64,000 nt of DNA from Halobellus rufus (GTDB lineage Archaea; Halobacteriota; Halobacteria; Halobacteriales; Haloferacaceae): positions 350,420 to 414,419 of the forward strand of contig NZ_BBJO01000014.1 in the NCBI RefSeq assembly GCF_000739575.1. The letters are read 5' to 3'. The translations under genes and the position numbers were made by a program. Below are positions 52,992-61,663 of this stretch, piece after piece. Below the pieces are notes generated by a model. The model worked only from the letters and a program-made list of their open reading frames with translations. It did not search any database and had not been told where the DNA came from. The first letter of the stretch is position 1. Every line of letters starts with the position of its first letter.

Positions 52992-54077
52992 TCACTCGAC
53001 GCTGACCCAGCGATCCGACTCGGCGGCCTCGTAGACGGCCTCCATCGCACGCATATCCACGAGTCCGTGGTCGCCATCGGGGCCGATCGGGTTCGACCCT
53101 CTGAGGCGATCGGCGAAGTAGTCGAACTCCTCGAGCATCTGATCGACGGCCGTGACGGTGATCGACGCGCGACCGTCGCCTCGCGAGATGTGGAGTTCCC
53201 GAGCCTGGTCTTGGAAGAACGCGGGTTCGATACTCACCTGTCCCTCGGTCCCGGTGACGGTGATGCCCGACGACTGACGCGCGTTGTGGCTGGCGTAACA
53301 CTGTCCGTACGTCTCCCCGGGGAACTCGACGGAGAACGCGACCGTCTCGTCGACCTCGTCGAACGCGCCGTGGGTACTGGAGACGTTTCCGGTCACTGCG
53401 ACCGGATCCGCATCGAGCAGGTACCGCGCGGTGTTCAGCGGGTAGATCCCGATGTCGAACAGCGCGCCGCCCCCGGCCAGCGCCTCGTCTAGCCGCCACT
53501 GGTCGGGGTTGGGATCGATGCGGTCGAGCAACCGCTGGGACATGTTTCCGGTGACCGACATCGGCTCTCCGACGTAGCCGCCTGCGATCAACTCCCTGGC
53601 ACGGCGGACCGTCGGTTCGGTCTGCATCCGGTAGGCGATCATCAGTTCGACGTCGGCCTCGGCGGCGACGTCCCGGAGTTCCGCCGCGCGCTCGCTGTCG
53701 CGCTCCATCGGCTTCTCACAGAGCACGGCCTTTCCGAAGGCCGCCGCCGTCTCGACGTACTCCAGGTGGAGCGCGTTGGGCGTGACGATGTAGACGGCGT
53801 CGTAGTCGTCCCGCGCCACGCCGTCGTGGAACTCCTCGTAGGTGATTCCCCGCGTGGCTCCCTCCGTCTCGCTCGCGATGCGCTCGGCCTTCTCGCTCGA
53901 ACTGCTGACGAGGACCGACGGCTCACACAAGTCGCTCTCCTCCAGCGCCGGAAGGGCGCGGCCCTTCGTGAACCAACCCAGCCCGATGACGGCGAATCGG
54001 ACCTCCTCCACGGAGTCGGCAGAAACCGTCTGCCAGTCACGTACACAGCTGTCTTCGAGAATTGCGTCCAACTCCAT
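52992..54077 (-). CDS. Gfo/Idh/MocA-family D-xylose 1-dehydrogenase-like oxidoreductase
   Basis: 361 residues. The N-terminal 25 residues (DWQTVSADSVEEVRFAVIGL) precede the Rossmann loop GLGWFT; the catalytic EKP motif is at 121-123 (VLCEKPMERD), and AYRMQTEP and DIGIYPLN follow. This layout, including the RDW-containing N-terminus, closely resembles the NADP-dependent xylose dehydrogenase of haloarchaea as I recall it. It would oxidise D-xylose to xylonolactone, the first step for the dehydratase at 39697. Related members oxidise other sugars or inositol, so the substrate is inferred. Cytoplasmic. Confidence 0.82.
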   Translation of the reverse strand: MELDAILEDSCVRDWQTVSADSVEEVRFAVIGLGWFTKGRALPALEESDLCEPSVLVSSSSEKAERIASETEGATRGITYEEFHDGVARDDYDAVYIVTPNALHLEYVETAAAFGKAVLCEKPMERDSERAAELRDVAAEADVELMIAYRMQTEPTVRRARELIAGGYVGEPMSVTGNMSQRLLDRIDPNPDQWRLDEALAGGGALFDIGIYPLNTARYLLDADPVAVTGNVSSTHGAFDEVDETVAFSVEFPGETYGQCYASHNARQSSGITVTGTEGQVSIEPAFFQDQARELHISRGDGRASITVTAVDQMLEEFDYFADRLRGSNPIGPDGDHGLVDMRAMEAVYEAAESDRWVSVE

Positions 54078-54187
54078 ACGGCCCCACGATTCGCGCTGAC
54101 CATAAACGCTCCCCCTCGACGTCGAGCGCGTTCGGTGGGATCAGATTCGGACTGGCGAGTCTGGAGATCGACGTCCGACCGGGGCCC

Positions 54188-54643
54188 TCAGGAATTACCC
54201 CCTTTCACGAACGTGACCGGACAGGGGGCAGACAGCAGGACCTTCTGCGCCGTCGAGCCGAAGACGGCCTTCCCCGTGGGCGATCGCTCGCGCCCTCCGA
54301 CGATGATGAGATCTGCGTCCGTCTCCGTCGCGAGCCGGATGATCTCGTCCTCGTGCGGTCCGATGGAGCCTCTGATCTCGTAGACGAGACCGTGCTCGTC
54401 GAGTTTCTCGGTGATCGTGTGTATCGTCGCGTGTTGACTCGCCACCTCGTTCGGGTCCACGTCGTCCCGCCCGGCCAAGTTCAGCCGTTCGAGCGTCTCG
54501 TCGTATTGATCTCTCGTGAACACGTGGGACAGGACGACCTTCGCGTCGGCCGGCTTTGCGATGTCGATAACCGTCTGCGCCATCTCTTCAGCACGCTTCT
54601 TGTCTCCCGGTCCGACGGCTACCAAGACCCTTTCGAGTGCCAT
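54188..54643 (-). CDS. Universal stress protein UspA-family
   Basis: 151 residues. The single USP domain starts ALERVLVAVGPGDKKRAEEM, and the ATP-binding ending GRERSPTGKAVFGSTAQKVL with VTFV closes the fold (G-x2-G-x9-G-S/T type). Likely a cytoplasmic nucleotide-binding stress protein. A TTTAAT box lies 24-29 bp before its ATG (54667-54672), so it has its own promoter. Adjacent to the xylose dehydrogenase-like gene but not obviously linked. Confidence 0.9.
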   Translation of the reverse strand: MALERVLVAVGPGDKKRAEEMAQTVIDIAKPADAKVVLSHVFTRDQYDETLERLNLAGRDDVDPNEVASQHATIHTITEKLDEHGLVYEIRGSIGPHEDEIIRLATETDADLIIVGGRERSPTGKAVFGSTAQKVLLSAPCPVTFVKGGNS

Positions 54644-55027
54644 ACCTGTGTACTATTTCGGACCGATTTAATTGTTTTCAGGCGGAACCTCCGAACTTCA
54701 GCGCGCTCCCGATATCGGCTACCGTATTCGACGACGATACTCTGGATCCAGCCTCCTATCGATTAATAAAATATATTAGTATAACAAATATAACATTGAA
54801 TTCGAGAGATTTACTTGCAAACTGTTTTAGATCTCTCTTTACTACGATACAGAGAATATTTTTATTTCATCCTAATTATGGTTTTTATAACTCATCAATC
54901 CCATAGGACTATCTAATTATCACTCAAAAATGTCGAATACGTCCGGCCAAACTGCGACTGCCGGGTCGAATGCGGACACTAAAACCGGTCAGCGAGGCAT
55001 CGAGTGACGGAACTCACTACTGACCAG
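54644..55027. other. AT-rich intergenic region, 384 bp
   Basis: From about 54756 to 54935 the DNA is roughly 25-30% GC, with ATTAATAAAATATATTAGTA near 54764-54783, well below the flanking genes. Except for the UspA TATA box at its left edge, I see no gene, repeat or RNA. A chance frame at 54637-54906 shows no family features. Similar in composition to the island at 32268-32520. Confidence 0.45.
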
Positions 55028-56320
55028 CTATTCCTGCGGGACTGTCCCCGTCGGTTGCTCTGGCGCGGGTGCCGGCGGTTCGTGGGTCCCGAACTCCGGA
55101 TGCGTTTCCTCCATCCAGACGTACACGATCGCCCCGGAGACGAACATCAGGAGTGCGGTCAGATAGAACGCCGCCTCGGCGTTGACGAACTCCATCGAGA
55201 GGCCGATGACGATCGCGCCGACCCCGTAGCCGGAGTCGCGCCACATCCGGTAGACGCCCATCCCGGTCGCGCGCCACGTCGGGTGGGCGGCGTCGCCGGG
55301 GACCGTCATCAGGTTCGGGTACAGCAGCGCCATCCCCAGGCCGGAAACGCCGGAGAGAAGCACCCACGGGAGGTATCCCTCGACGAGTACCATCCCGAGG
55401 ACGCCCGCACCGGTCAGGAGCATCCCGGCGACGACCGGCGGCCGACGACCGATCCGGTCGGCGAGGCCGCCGGTCGCGATCTGGAGGAAGTACATCGCGC
55501 TGTGGACGCCGACGACGAACCCGACGGCGGCGATTCCGAGTCCCTGACTCGTGAGGTACAGCGGGACGGCGAGCCAGAACAGCGTGTCGACGAACTTCTC
55601 GATGTGTCCCGCCTGCGCGGCGGCGAACAGCGTCTTGTCGCCGTAGGTCGCGCGTTTCAGCACCTCTTTGAACGGGAGGTTCGCGTCGTGGTGGTCTTCG
55701 TCGTCGATCTCGGCCTCCGCGAGTTGGACCGTCTCCTCGATCAGGAAGATCGAGATGAGAAACGCCAGCACGACGACGACGGCGAGGAAGTAGAACGGTT
55801 CGGGCCGGAGGCTCGTCTGCGCGGCGATGACGCCGGTTACCCACGCACCGACGGCGACGCCGCCGTACCCGAACGCTTCGTCGATGCCGACGGCGAGCCC
55901 CCGCTGGTCGGGGCCCGCGATGTCGATCTTGGCGTTGATGGCCATACTCCACGTCAGCGCCTGATTGATCCCGAGCAGCACGTTCCCGACGGTGATCCAC
56001 GCCCAGTTCGGAGCGAAGATGAGGATGACCGGGAGCGGCAGTGCGGTCACCCACCCGAGTACGAGCACCGGCTTGCGGCCGTATTCGCCGCCCCACTTCC
56101 CCGCGTAGAGGTTCAAGAGCCCCTTGACGAAGCCGAACGAGACGACGAACGAGCCGATGACGAACAGCGACTCGACGCCGAGGACGTCGCGACCGAGAAC
56201 GGGGACCACCGCGCGTTCGGACCCGATGGTCAGCCCCGTCGCGAACACTAACAGGACGTGCAGCGAGAACTGCCCGAGGTGTTCGCGGATTCCCTGTTTG
56301 GGTTCAGTTGCCGTGCTCAT
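55028..56320 (-). CDS. Major facilitator superfamily transporter
   Basis: 430 residues with about twelve helices. The loop 2-3 signature is present as GKWGGEYGRKPVLVLGW (G-x3-D/E-x2-G-R-[KR]) and repeated in the second half as GGLADRIGRRPPV. The central loop is acidic (EAEIDDEDHHDANLP). The family's substrates vary. It lies 3 bp downstream of the rhodanese-MBL gene on the same strand and is surely co-transcribed, so the ligand may be a sulfur compound or its product. Inferred from context. Confidence 0.88.
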   Translation of the reverse strand: MSTATEPKQGIREHLGQFSLHVLLVFATGLTIGSERAVVPVLGRDVLGVESLFVIGSFVVSFGFVKGLLNLYAGKWGGEYGRKPVLVLGWVTALPLPVILIFAPNWAWITVGNVLLGINQALTWSMAINAKIDIAGPDQRGLAVGIDEAFGYGGVAVGAWVTGVIAAQTSLRPEPFYFLAVVVVLAFLISIFLIEETVQLAEAEIDDEDHHDANLPFKEVLKRATYGDKTLFAAAQAGHIEKFVDTLFWLAVPLYLTSQGLGIAAVGFVVGVHSAMYFLQIATGGLADRIGRRPPVVAGMLLTGAGVLGMVLVEGYLPWVLLSGVSGLGMALLYPNLMTVPGDAAHPTWRATGMGVYRMWRDSGYGVGAIVIGLSMEFVNAEAAFYLTALLMFVSGAIVYVWMEETHPEFGTHEPPAPAPEQPTGTVPQE

Positions 56321-56323
56321 CGG

Positions 56324-57433
56324 TCACTCCGCGGCGCAGTTGTTCGGGCCCAGTTCCAGTTCGGCCAGTTCGTCGGCGGGAACGGACTCCTGTCCAACGT
56401 TCGTCCGCTTGACGCGCTCGAAGTTCGGCGGGTGGTCCGGGATGTCTGACGCGAGCTGCCGGACGAACGCCTCGCGCTCGCGCCCGAGGTCGCCGTTCCG
56501 TTCCCGCACCTCGTCGAGGGTCGCGGTCACCGGAGGCTCCGGCGACCCGGGATCGTGCGCCGGCAGGACGAGCGCGTCGTTCGGCCGGTCGAGCAGTCGC
56601 TGGAGGCTCTCATAGAGCGTCGCGGCGTTCCCCTCGACGTCGGAGTCCTCGATGCCGGCCTCGACGCCGAGTTCGACGCGGCCGACGCTGTCGTGAAAGA
56701 GCGTATCGCCCGTGAGCAACGCCGCCCCCTCGACGTCGAACGAGACGCTTCCCTCGCTGTGTCCCGGCGTGTGGACGGCCTCGACGTCGAGTTGACCGAC
56801 GGCTACGGTCTGCCCGTCCTCGACGGGGGTCGCGTCGATCGCGAGGGCGTCCTTCGGATGGAGATAGTACGGAACGCCGTGTCGGTCGGCGAGCTCCGAC
56901 GCACCGGAGACGTGGTCCGCGTGAGCGTGCGTGTCGAAGACGCCGACGAGTTCGGCGTCGTACTCGCCGAGAATCGCTTCGTACTCCTCGAGGTAGTGTG
57001 ACGGGTCGAAGACGGCGGCGTCACCGTCCGAGACGAGGACGTAGGAGAGGCAGCCTTTGCCCGGGCGCGCGACTTGGACGAGCGTCCCGTCGAAGTCGGC
57101 CTCGACTGCCGCGGAGCGGTGAACGCGACTCCAGCCGTTCATCCCGTCTTCGAGCGTTCTCGCGTCGTAACCCGTCGATTCGAGAATCTCAGTGGCTGTC
57201 GCAGCGGCGATGCCCGCACCGCAGACAGTCACGATCTCCTTCTCTTCGGGGAGCGCTGCGAGACGCTCACGTGCGCTCTCCCGGTCGTCGGCCAGTTCGT
57301 CGTAGACGTCGACGTTGACGCTGTCCGGGATGTGCCAGTCGTCGTACTCCTCTTCGTGGCGAATATCGACCACGAGTACGTCGTCGTCGACTCGTGACCG
57401 TTCGCCGAGTTCCGCTGGGCTGATCTCCGACAT
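56324..57433 (-). CDS. Rhodanese-metallo-beta-lactamase fusion (persulfide-dioxygenase-like)
   Basis: 369 residues. An N-terminal rhodanese domain (about 5-110), with active-site Cys71 in VTVCGAGIAA, is followed by a metallo-beta-lactamase domain (about 115-300) with THAHADH at 168-174, HTPGHSEGS and TGDTLFHDS. The layout resembles persulfide dioxygenase/sulfurtransferase fusions but in reversed order: classical ETHE1/CstB-type fusions put MBL first. It would act on glutathione-like or coenzyme persulfides in the cytoplasm. A Cys near the C-terminus (GPNNCAAE) is notable. Transcribed ahead of the MFS gene. Divergent from an HTH-10 regulator. Confidence 0.87.
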   Translation of the reverse strand: MSEISPAELGERSRVDDDVLVVDIRHEEEYDDWHIPDSVNVDVYDELADDRESARERLAALPEEKEIVTVCGAGIAAATATEILESTGYDARTLEDGMNGWSRVHRSAAVEADFDGTLVQVARPGKGCLSYVLVSDGDAAVFDPSHYLEEYEAILGEYDAELVGVFDTHAHADHVSGASELADRHGVPYYLHPKDALAIDATPVEDGQTVAVGQLDVEAVHTPGHSEGSVSFDVEGAALLTGDTLFHDSVGRVELGVEAGIEDSDVEGNAATLYESLQRLLDRPNDALVLPAHDPGSPEPPVTATLDEVRERNGDLGREREAFVRQLASDIPDHPPNFERVKRTNVGQESVPADELAELELGPNNCAAE

Positions 57434-57522
57434 TCGTGATCTCTCCTACGAACAGTATCCGAATATAGGCCCTGCCGGACATAACCGGCACCGTTAATCT
57501 TCTTCCGTTCGTTTCACTAGAT

Positions 57523-58257
57523 ATGAGTCTGTACGAGGCCTCGTTTCGGGTCAGACACGAGTGCCCCTACCGGGAGATCTCGGAGCGTTACCCGGACCTC
57601 ACGATCCGGGAGTGGTACCTGAGCGACTGCCAGGTGGTCGAGATCACCTCCCCGGCGTCGCCGGCGGCGGACCTCCTCGAGGAGATCGAACAGATGGGGA
57701 CGATACTCCACGAGTCGGTCGACGAGTCGGGGCTCCACGTCGTGACCCAGTCGTGTCTCTGTTCGTTGGAGGACTCGATCATCGAGCGGTTCGAGCGGTA
57801 CAACTGCCTGTATCAGCCGCCGACGGTCCACCGGCAGGGCTGGGAGCACTACACCGTCATCGCGTTCGACGAGCGCGACGTCCGATCGCTGCTCCGCGAT
57901 CTGGAGGCGGACCGCGACGTCGAAGTGCTCTCGAAGACGGCGATCGCCGAACAGGAGATCCCCCACAGTATGCTCGCTCCGGTGGATCAGCTGTTCGACG
58001 ACGTGACGGAGCGGCAGCTCGCGGCGCTTCGACTGGCGCTGGAGAGCGGCTACTACGAACAACCGCGGAAGACGTCGCTGCGGGAACTGGCCGAGCAGAC
58101 CGCGGTGGCCCGTTCGACGTACGAAGAACACCTCCGGAAGGCCGAGAACAAGATCCTCACGAACGCCGGGCAGTTCCTCCGGTTGGTCACGGCGGCCTCT
58201 GGGGCAGACCCCTTGGAGGTCGAACGGACGCGCCGGACCGAGCAGGCAGCGGACTGA
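57523..58257 (+). CDS. Bacterio-opsin-activator-type (HTH-10) transcriptional regulator, Cys-rich
   Basis: 244 residues. C-terminal HTH-10 domain (about 165-225) with TERQLAALRLALESGYYEQP, then LRELAEQTAVARSTYEEHLR, as in haloarchaeal Bat-type regulators. The N-terminal half has no PAS or GAF match but holds cysteines in HECPYREI, SDCQVVE, SCLCSLE and YNCLYQ. It is divergent (89 bp) from the rhodanese-MBL/MFS operon, so it probably regulates it. The Cys set could sense persulfide or redox state, which is speculation from position and composition. Confidence 0.85.
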   Translation: MSLYEASFRVRHECPYREISERYPDLTIREWYLSDCQVVEITSPASPAADLLEEIEQMGTILHESVDESGLHVVTQSCLCSLEDSIIERFERYNCLYQPPTVHRQGWEHYTVIAFDERDVRSLLRDLEADRDVEVLSKTAIAEQEIPHSMLAPVDQLFDDVTERQLAALRLALESGYYEQPRKTSLRELAEQTAVARSTYEEHLRKAENKILTNAGQFLRLVTAASGADPLEVERTRRTEQAAD

Positions 58258-58270
58258 CGGCTCCGGATAG

Positions 58271-58450
58271 TTACTGCACCTCGTAACGGCCTCCGTTCGA
58301 GAGGATCGAGACGGCCATCGCTTCGTCGACGGCACGCTCGGTGCGGGAGCCGAGGTCGTTCTGCGACTGCGCGTTCTCGTCGAGGACCAGTCGGTCGCGA
58401 GCGCCACCCGTTTCTCCCCTTGGATGGCGAACGTGTTCGGGAAAGTTCGC
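58271..58450 (-). pseudogene. Possible remnant of a SWIM-type zinc-finger protein
   Basis: A minus-strand frame ending with TAA at 58271-58273 reads RTERAVDEAMAVSILSNGGR then YEVQ. It resembles the segment preceding the CTCPD motif in haloarchaeal SWIM zinc-finger proteins, but here it stops before the cysteines and lacks a clear start. I take it as a short relic between the HTH-10 gene and the DASS transporter. The rest of 58258-58626 holds nothing recognisable. Low certainty. Confidence 0.3.
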
Positions 58451-58626
58451 CGAACGCGACGTGGAGGCACGTGATGAAGCCGACCTCGACTGCGGACGCC
58501 GGGTTCGGCCCTCGACGGAATTTAATCGACCATACAGTCACATTGTCGCGTGAGAGTCTTGTCGTGGGGTACCGACGCCGTTGTGCTGCTCGCCGTCGCG
58601 TCTCGGAACTCTGTGACTCCGTCGCG

Positions 58627-60633
58627 TTACAACCCCCAGAAGTACGCGATGCCGGCGGTCGTGACGACAGTCAGGATGAGTTGGAGCGGCGCGCCGACGC
58701 GCGCGAAGTCGGTGAACTTGTACCCGCCGGGGCCGTAGACCATCAGGTTCGTCTGGTAGCCGACCGGGGTCAGTAGCGGGGTGCTGGCCGCGAAGGTCAC
58801 GGCCATCGCGAACGCGAAGGGATTCGCGCCGAGTTGGCTCGCAACCTCGACCCCGATCGGTAACATCAACACGACGCTGGCGGAGTTGCTGACCATCTCC
58901 GTGATGACCGCGGTGCCCAGATAGAACAGCCCCAGGACCGCGACCACGGGCAGGAGAACGCTGACGGAGACGACGAGGTCAGCGACGAGGTCCGCCGTGC
59001 CCGAGGCCTCGACTGCGATGCCGAGCGGGATGACGCCCGCAACCATGAAGATCACTTCCCAGTCGATGGCGTCGTAGGCGTCCTCGGGCGTGAGGATGCC
59101 CGTGAAGAACATTGCCGCGACGCCCGTCAACGCACTCACCATGAGCGTGAGGACGTCGAGTGCCGCGAGTCCGAGGGCGCCAGCGAGGATCCCCAGCGCG
59201 ACGGGGATCTTCGACCGGTCGAACTCCTCCCACCTGTCCTCGCCCGCGATAGCGACGTTCGTGTCCCTCGCGATGCGATCGAGCACTTGGTCGGGCGCTT
59301 GGACGAGGACGACGTCGCCGGCCTGTAACCTGACCTCTCGGAGGCGCTGGCGGATCACTTCGTCGCCGCGCCGGATCGCCAGAACGGTCACGTCGTAGTC
59401 GCGCTCGAAATCTGCGACACCGCTGCGTCGATTCGACCAGGGCCCGGGCAACAGCACGAGTTCGGTGAGTTCGATCTCCTCGTCGGAGGACTCCTGAACC
59501 GTTTCCTCGTCGTTCTCCTCGGTATCTTCGCGAGACGCTCCGTTCTCAGTGAGAGAGCCGCTGCCATCCGCGTCGAAGGATTCCCACCCGTGACGCCGTG
59601 GCGAGAACCCGGGCGGGAGCGGTGCGTCGTCCTCGGTGGCCGCTTCCATAACCTCCGGAAGCAGCTGCAAGTGATCCTGTTCGATGACCTCTTGGAGGGT
59701 TTCCTGGTCGGCTCTGACGGAGAGGACGTCGCCGGCCTGGATCCGTTCCGATCCGAGCGCGCGGGCGAGCGTCCGGTTGCCACGAACGATCTGGAACACG
59801 TCGAGATCGAGGTCCCGCTCGCTCAGTTCCCCGACCAGGGAACCGACGAGCGGCGAATCTTCCATCACGACGACGTCGGTGAGGTAGTCGGTCATACCGA
59901 ACGCGTCGGTGGGAGAGCCCGCCGGCTTGATCCGCGCCGGAGTGAGGTACCGACCGATGGTGAGCAGGTACACGATCCCCACGAGCAAGACGATGGCTCC
60001 CAAGTGCGTGAACTCGAGAAGGGAGAACGGCTGCGCGTCTGGACCGCCGACTTGGACCCACACCTCGCTCGCTAGCAGGTTCGTTATCGTCCCGACGACG
60101 GTGAGCATACCGCCGAGCATCGAGGCGAACGACAGTGGTATCAGGAGCTTCGAGGGTGACGTTTTCGTTTGCCGAGCGAGGTTCATTATCGCGGGTATCA
60201 ACACGGCGACGACCGAGACGTTGCTGACGACCCCGCCCGGCGGGCCGGAGAGAGTGACCGTGGCGAGCAACTGCCGGAACTCGTTGTCCCCGGCGAACGC
60301 GACGAGCTTTCGCGTGAGGATTTGGATGACGCCGGTCCGTCGGACGCCTTCGCTCAGGACGAACATCGCCAGCACGGTGAGCGTCGCGGGATTCGAGAAC
60401 CCCGAGACTCCCTGCTCCGGCGACACGCCGGTCCACTCGCCGAGGAGGACGAGGGCGACCACGAGACCCACGGCGGTGGCGTCGATCGGAACTGGTTGAG
60501 TGACGAAGAGGACGAAGACGACGGCGATGATCGCCAGTACGACGAATACGTCGATCGAGACCGGTAGCTCGACCGGGAGTTGCTGGAGAGATACCGGCGC
60601 CGCCAGTGTGAGGACGCGCAGTCCGTTCGTCAC
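58627..60633 (-). CDS. DASS/SLC13-type transporter with two central TrkA-C (RCK_C) domains
   Basis: 668 residues. About eleven hydrophobic segments in two halves, with FVLFVTQPVPIDATAVGLVV near the start and TPLLTPVGYQTNLMVYGPGG near the end, the SLC13/CitT sodium-anion symporter signature. In the middle (about 250-470) are two TrkA-C-type regulatory domains (GDVLSVRADQETL and GDVVLVQAPDQVL) joined by a long acidic Ser/Glu linker. Family ligands include sulfate, thiosulfate, dicarboxylates and silicate. Close to the rhodanese-MBL/MFS genes, so sulfate or thiosulfate is a plausible ligand, but unproven. Confidence 0.88.
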   Translation of the reverse strand: MTNGLRVLTLAAPVSLQQLPVELPVSIDVFVVLAIIAVVFVLFVTQPVPIDATAVGLVVALVLLGEWTGVSPEQGVSGFSNPATLTVLAMFVLSEGVRRTGVIQILTRKLVAFAGDNEFRQLLATVTLSGPPGGVVSNVSVVAVLIPAIMNLARQTKTSPSKLLIPLSFASMLGGMLTVVGTITNLLASEVWVQVGGPDAQPFSLLEFTHLGAIVLLVGIVYLLTIGRYLTPARIKPAGSPTDAFGMTDYLTDVVVMEDSPLVGSLVGELSERDLDLDVFQIVRGNRTLARALGSERIQAGDVLSVRADQETLQEVIEQDHLQLLPEVMEAATEDDAPLPPGFSPRRHGWESFDADGSGSLTENGASREDTEENDEETVQESSDEEIELTELVLLPGPWSNRRSGVADFERDYDVTVLAIRRGDEVIRQRLREVRLQAGDVVLVQAPDQVLDRIARDTNVAIAGEDRWEEFDRSKIPVALGILAGALGLAALDVLTLMVSALTGVAAMFFTGILTPEDAYDAIDWEVIFMVAGVIPLGIAVEASGTADLVADLVVSVSVLLPVVAVLGLFYLGTAVITEMVSNSASVVLMLPIGVEVASQLGANPFAFAMAVTFAASTPLLTPVGYQTNLMVYGPGGYKFTDFARVGAPLQLILTVVTTAGIAYFWGL

Positions 60634-60927
60634 GAATCGATCGTACGTGGATCCTCGTGGGGATTACATAGTAGTACGGTTCGCCACGCTTTCGCCAAAC
60701 CGCGATGGTATCTGCCGATCATCGGGAGACACCTGCCGTGCGAACTGCTTTGTGGCTGTTCGGCGTAGCGGACCTAGGATTCTCCGAGACTAGCAGCTAG
60801 TCTGTCGGATTTCTCGTTCGGCTCTGATCTTCGATATCGGGCGTGCTGGAGGGTCCTTGAGGAACTCTGAACTCGCCCTCAGGTCGATCCAAGGTTCCAG
60901 AAAGACGCCCCACCTGGATCGTGCGGG

Positions 60928-61662
60928 TTACTCGTCGCTATCACTCGGCGGCGGTTCGCGTTGGACGACGAATACGGGCCCGAGGAACTGGTCGGCGACC
61001 TGGTCGGCCGGCATCCCGAACACGAACGTCACGAGCGACGGATCCGTCTCACCCATCACGACGGTATCGAACGTCTCAGCCGCGTCGACGATCGCCTCGA
61101 AGGCCCCCTGCTCTCGCTCGACCCGTGTCTCGATCCGTGACTCGTCGACACCGAGATCCCCCAGCCGATCGGCCATCCCATCGAGCAACGTCCCGATATC
61201 CTCGTCTGTTTCGTCCGTGTCTGCGACGTGGTACAGCGTTATCGAGGCGTCCATCGGACCGAACACGCCGGCGACGATGCGGGCGAGACGGTCGATTCCC
61301 ACGGTCCCGCGGACGGCGACGAGCACGTCGTCGACCGCCCCGATTGCGTTCGGGACGAGCACAGCTAGGCAGTCGTGCTCGTGGATCGTGCGATCGATCG
61401 TCTTCTGGCCGTCGTGCGTGAAGACCAATCGCCGTTCGACTGTCGCGCCCGCCTCCTCGAAGATCGCCTCGTAGTCGTCGAGACGGGCCGTGGCTCGGTC
61501 CTCGAACTGCATCTGCGCCTGTCCCGGGGCGGTCTGTTCGGGAATGACGTGATAGCCCAGCAGGACGACGTGGGCGTTCGAGAGGAGCTCTGGAACGCCC
61601 TCGGGGACCGACTCCCCTTCGAGCACGCGAAGTGGAACGAGTACCGCGGGTCGGTCCGCCAT
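60928..61662 (-). CDS. UspA-family protein, partner of APC permease
   Basis: 244 residues, longer than a single USP domain. It appears to be one degenerate USP-like half (about 1-105) plus a second (about 105-235) ending VVMGETDPSLVTFVFGMPAD. The typical G-x2-G-x9-G-S ATP loop is weak in both. The gene starts one base after the stop of the APC permease gene, so they form one operon. In haloarchaea such USP proteins often accompany amino-acid permeases and may regulate them. The 290 bp downstream (60634-60927) hold no recognisable feature. Confidence 0.82.
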   Translation of the reverse strand: MADRPAVLVPLRVLEGESVPEGVPELLSNAHVVLLGYHVIPEQTAPGQAQMQFEDRATARLDDYEAIFEEAGATVERRLVFTHDGQKTIDRTIHEHDCLAVLVPNAIGAVDDVLVAVRGTVGIDRLARIVAGVFGPMDASITLYHVADTDETDEDIGTLLDGMADRLGDLGVDESRIETRVEREQGAFEAIVDAAETFDTVVMGETDPSLVTFVFGMPADQVADQFLGPVFVVQREPPPSDSDE

Positions 61663-61663
61663 A

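Noticed and set aside
54637..54906. 89-codon plus-strand frame in the AT-rich gap
   Set aside because: Begins inside the UspA start region and runs through low-GC DNA; composition resembles no haloarchaeal protein.
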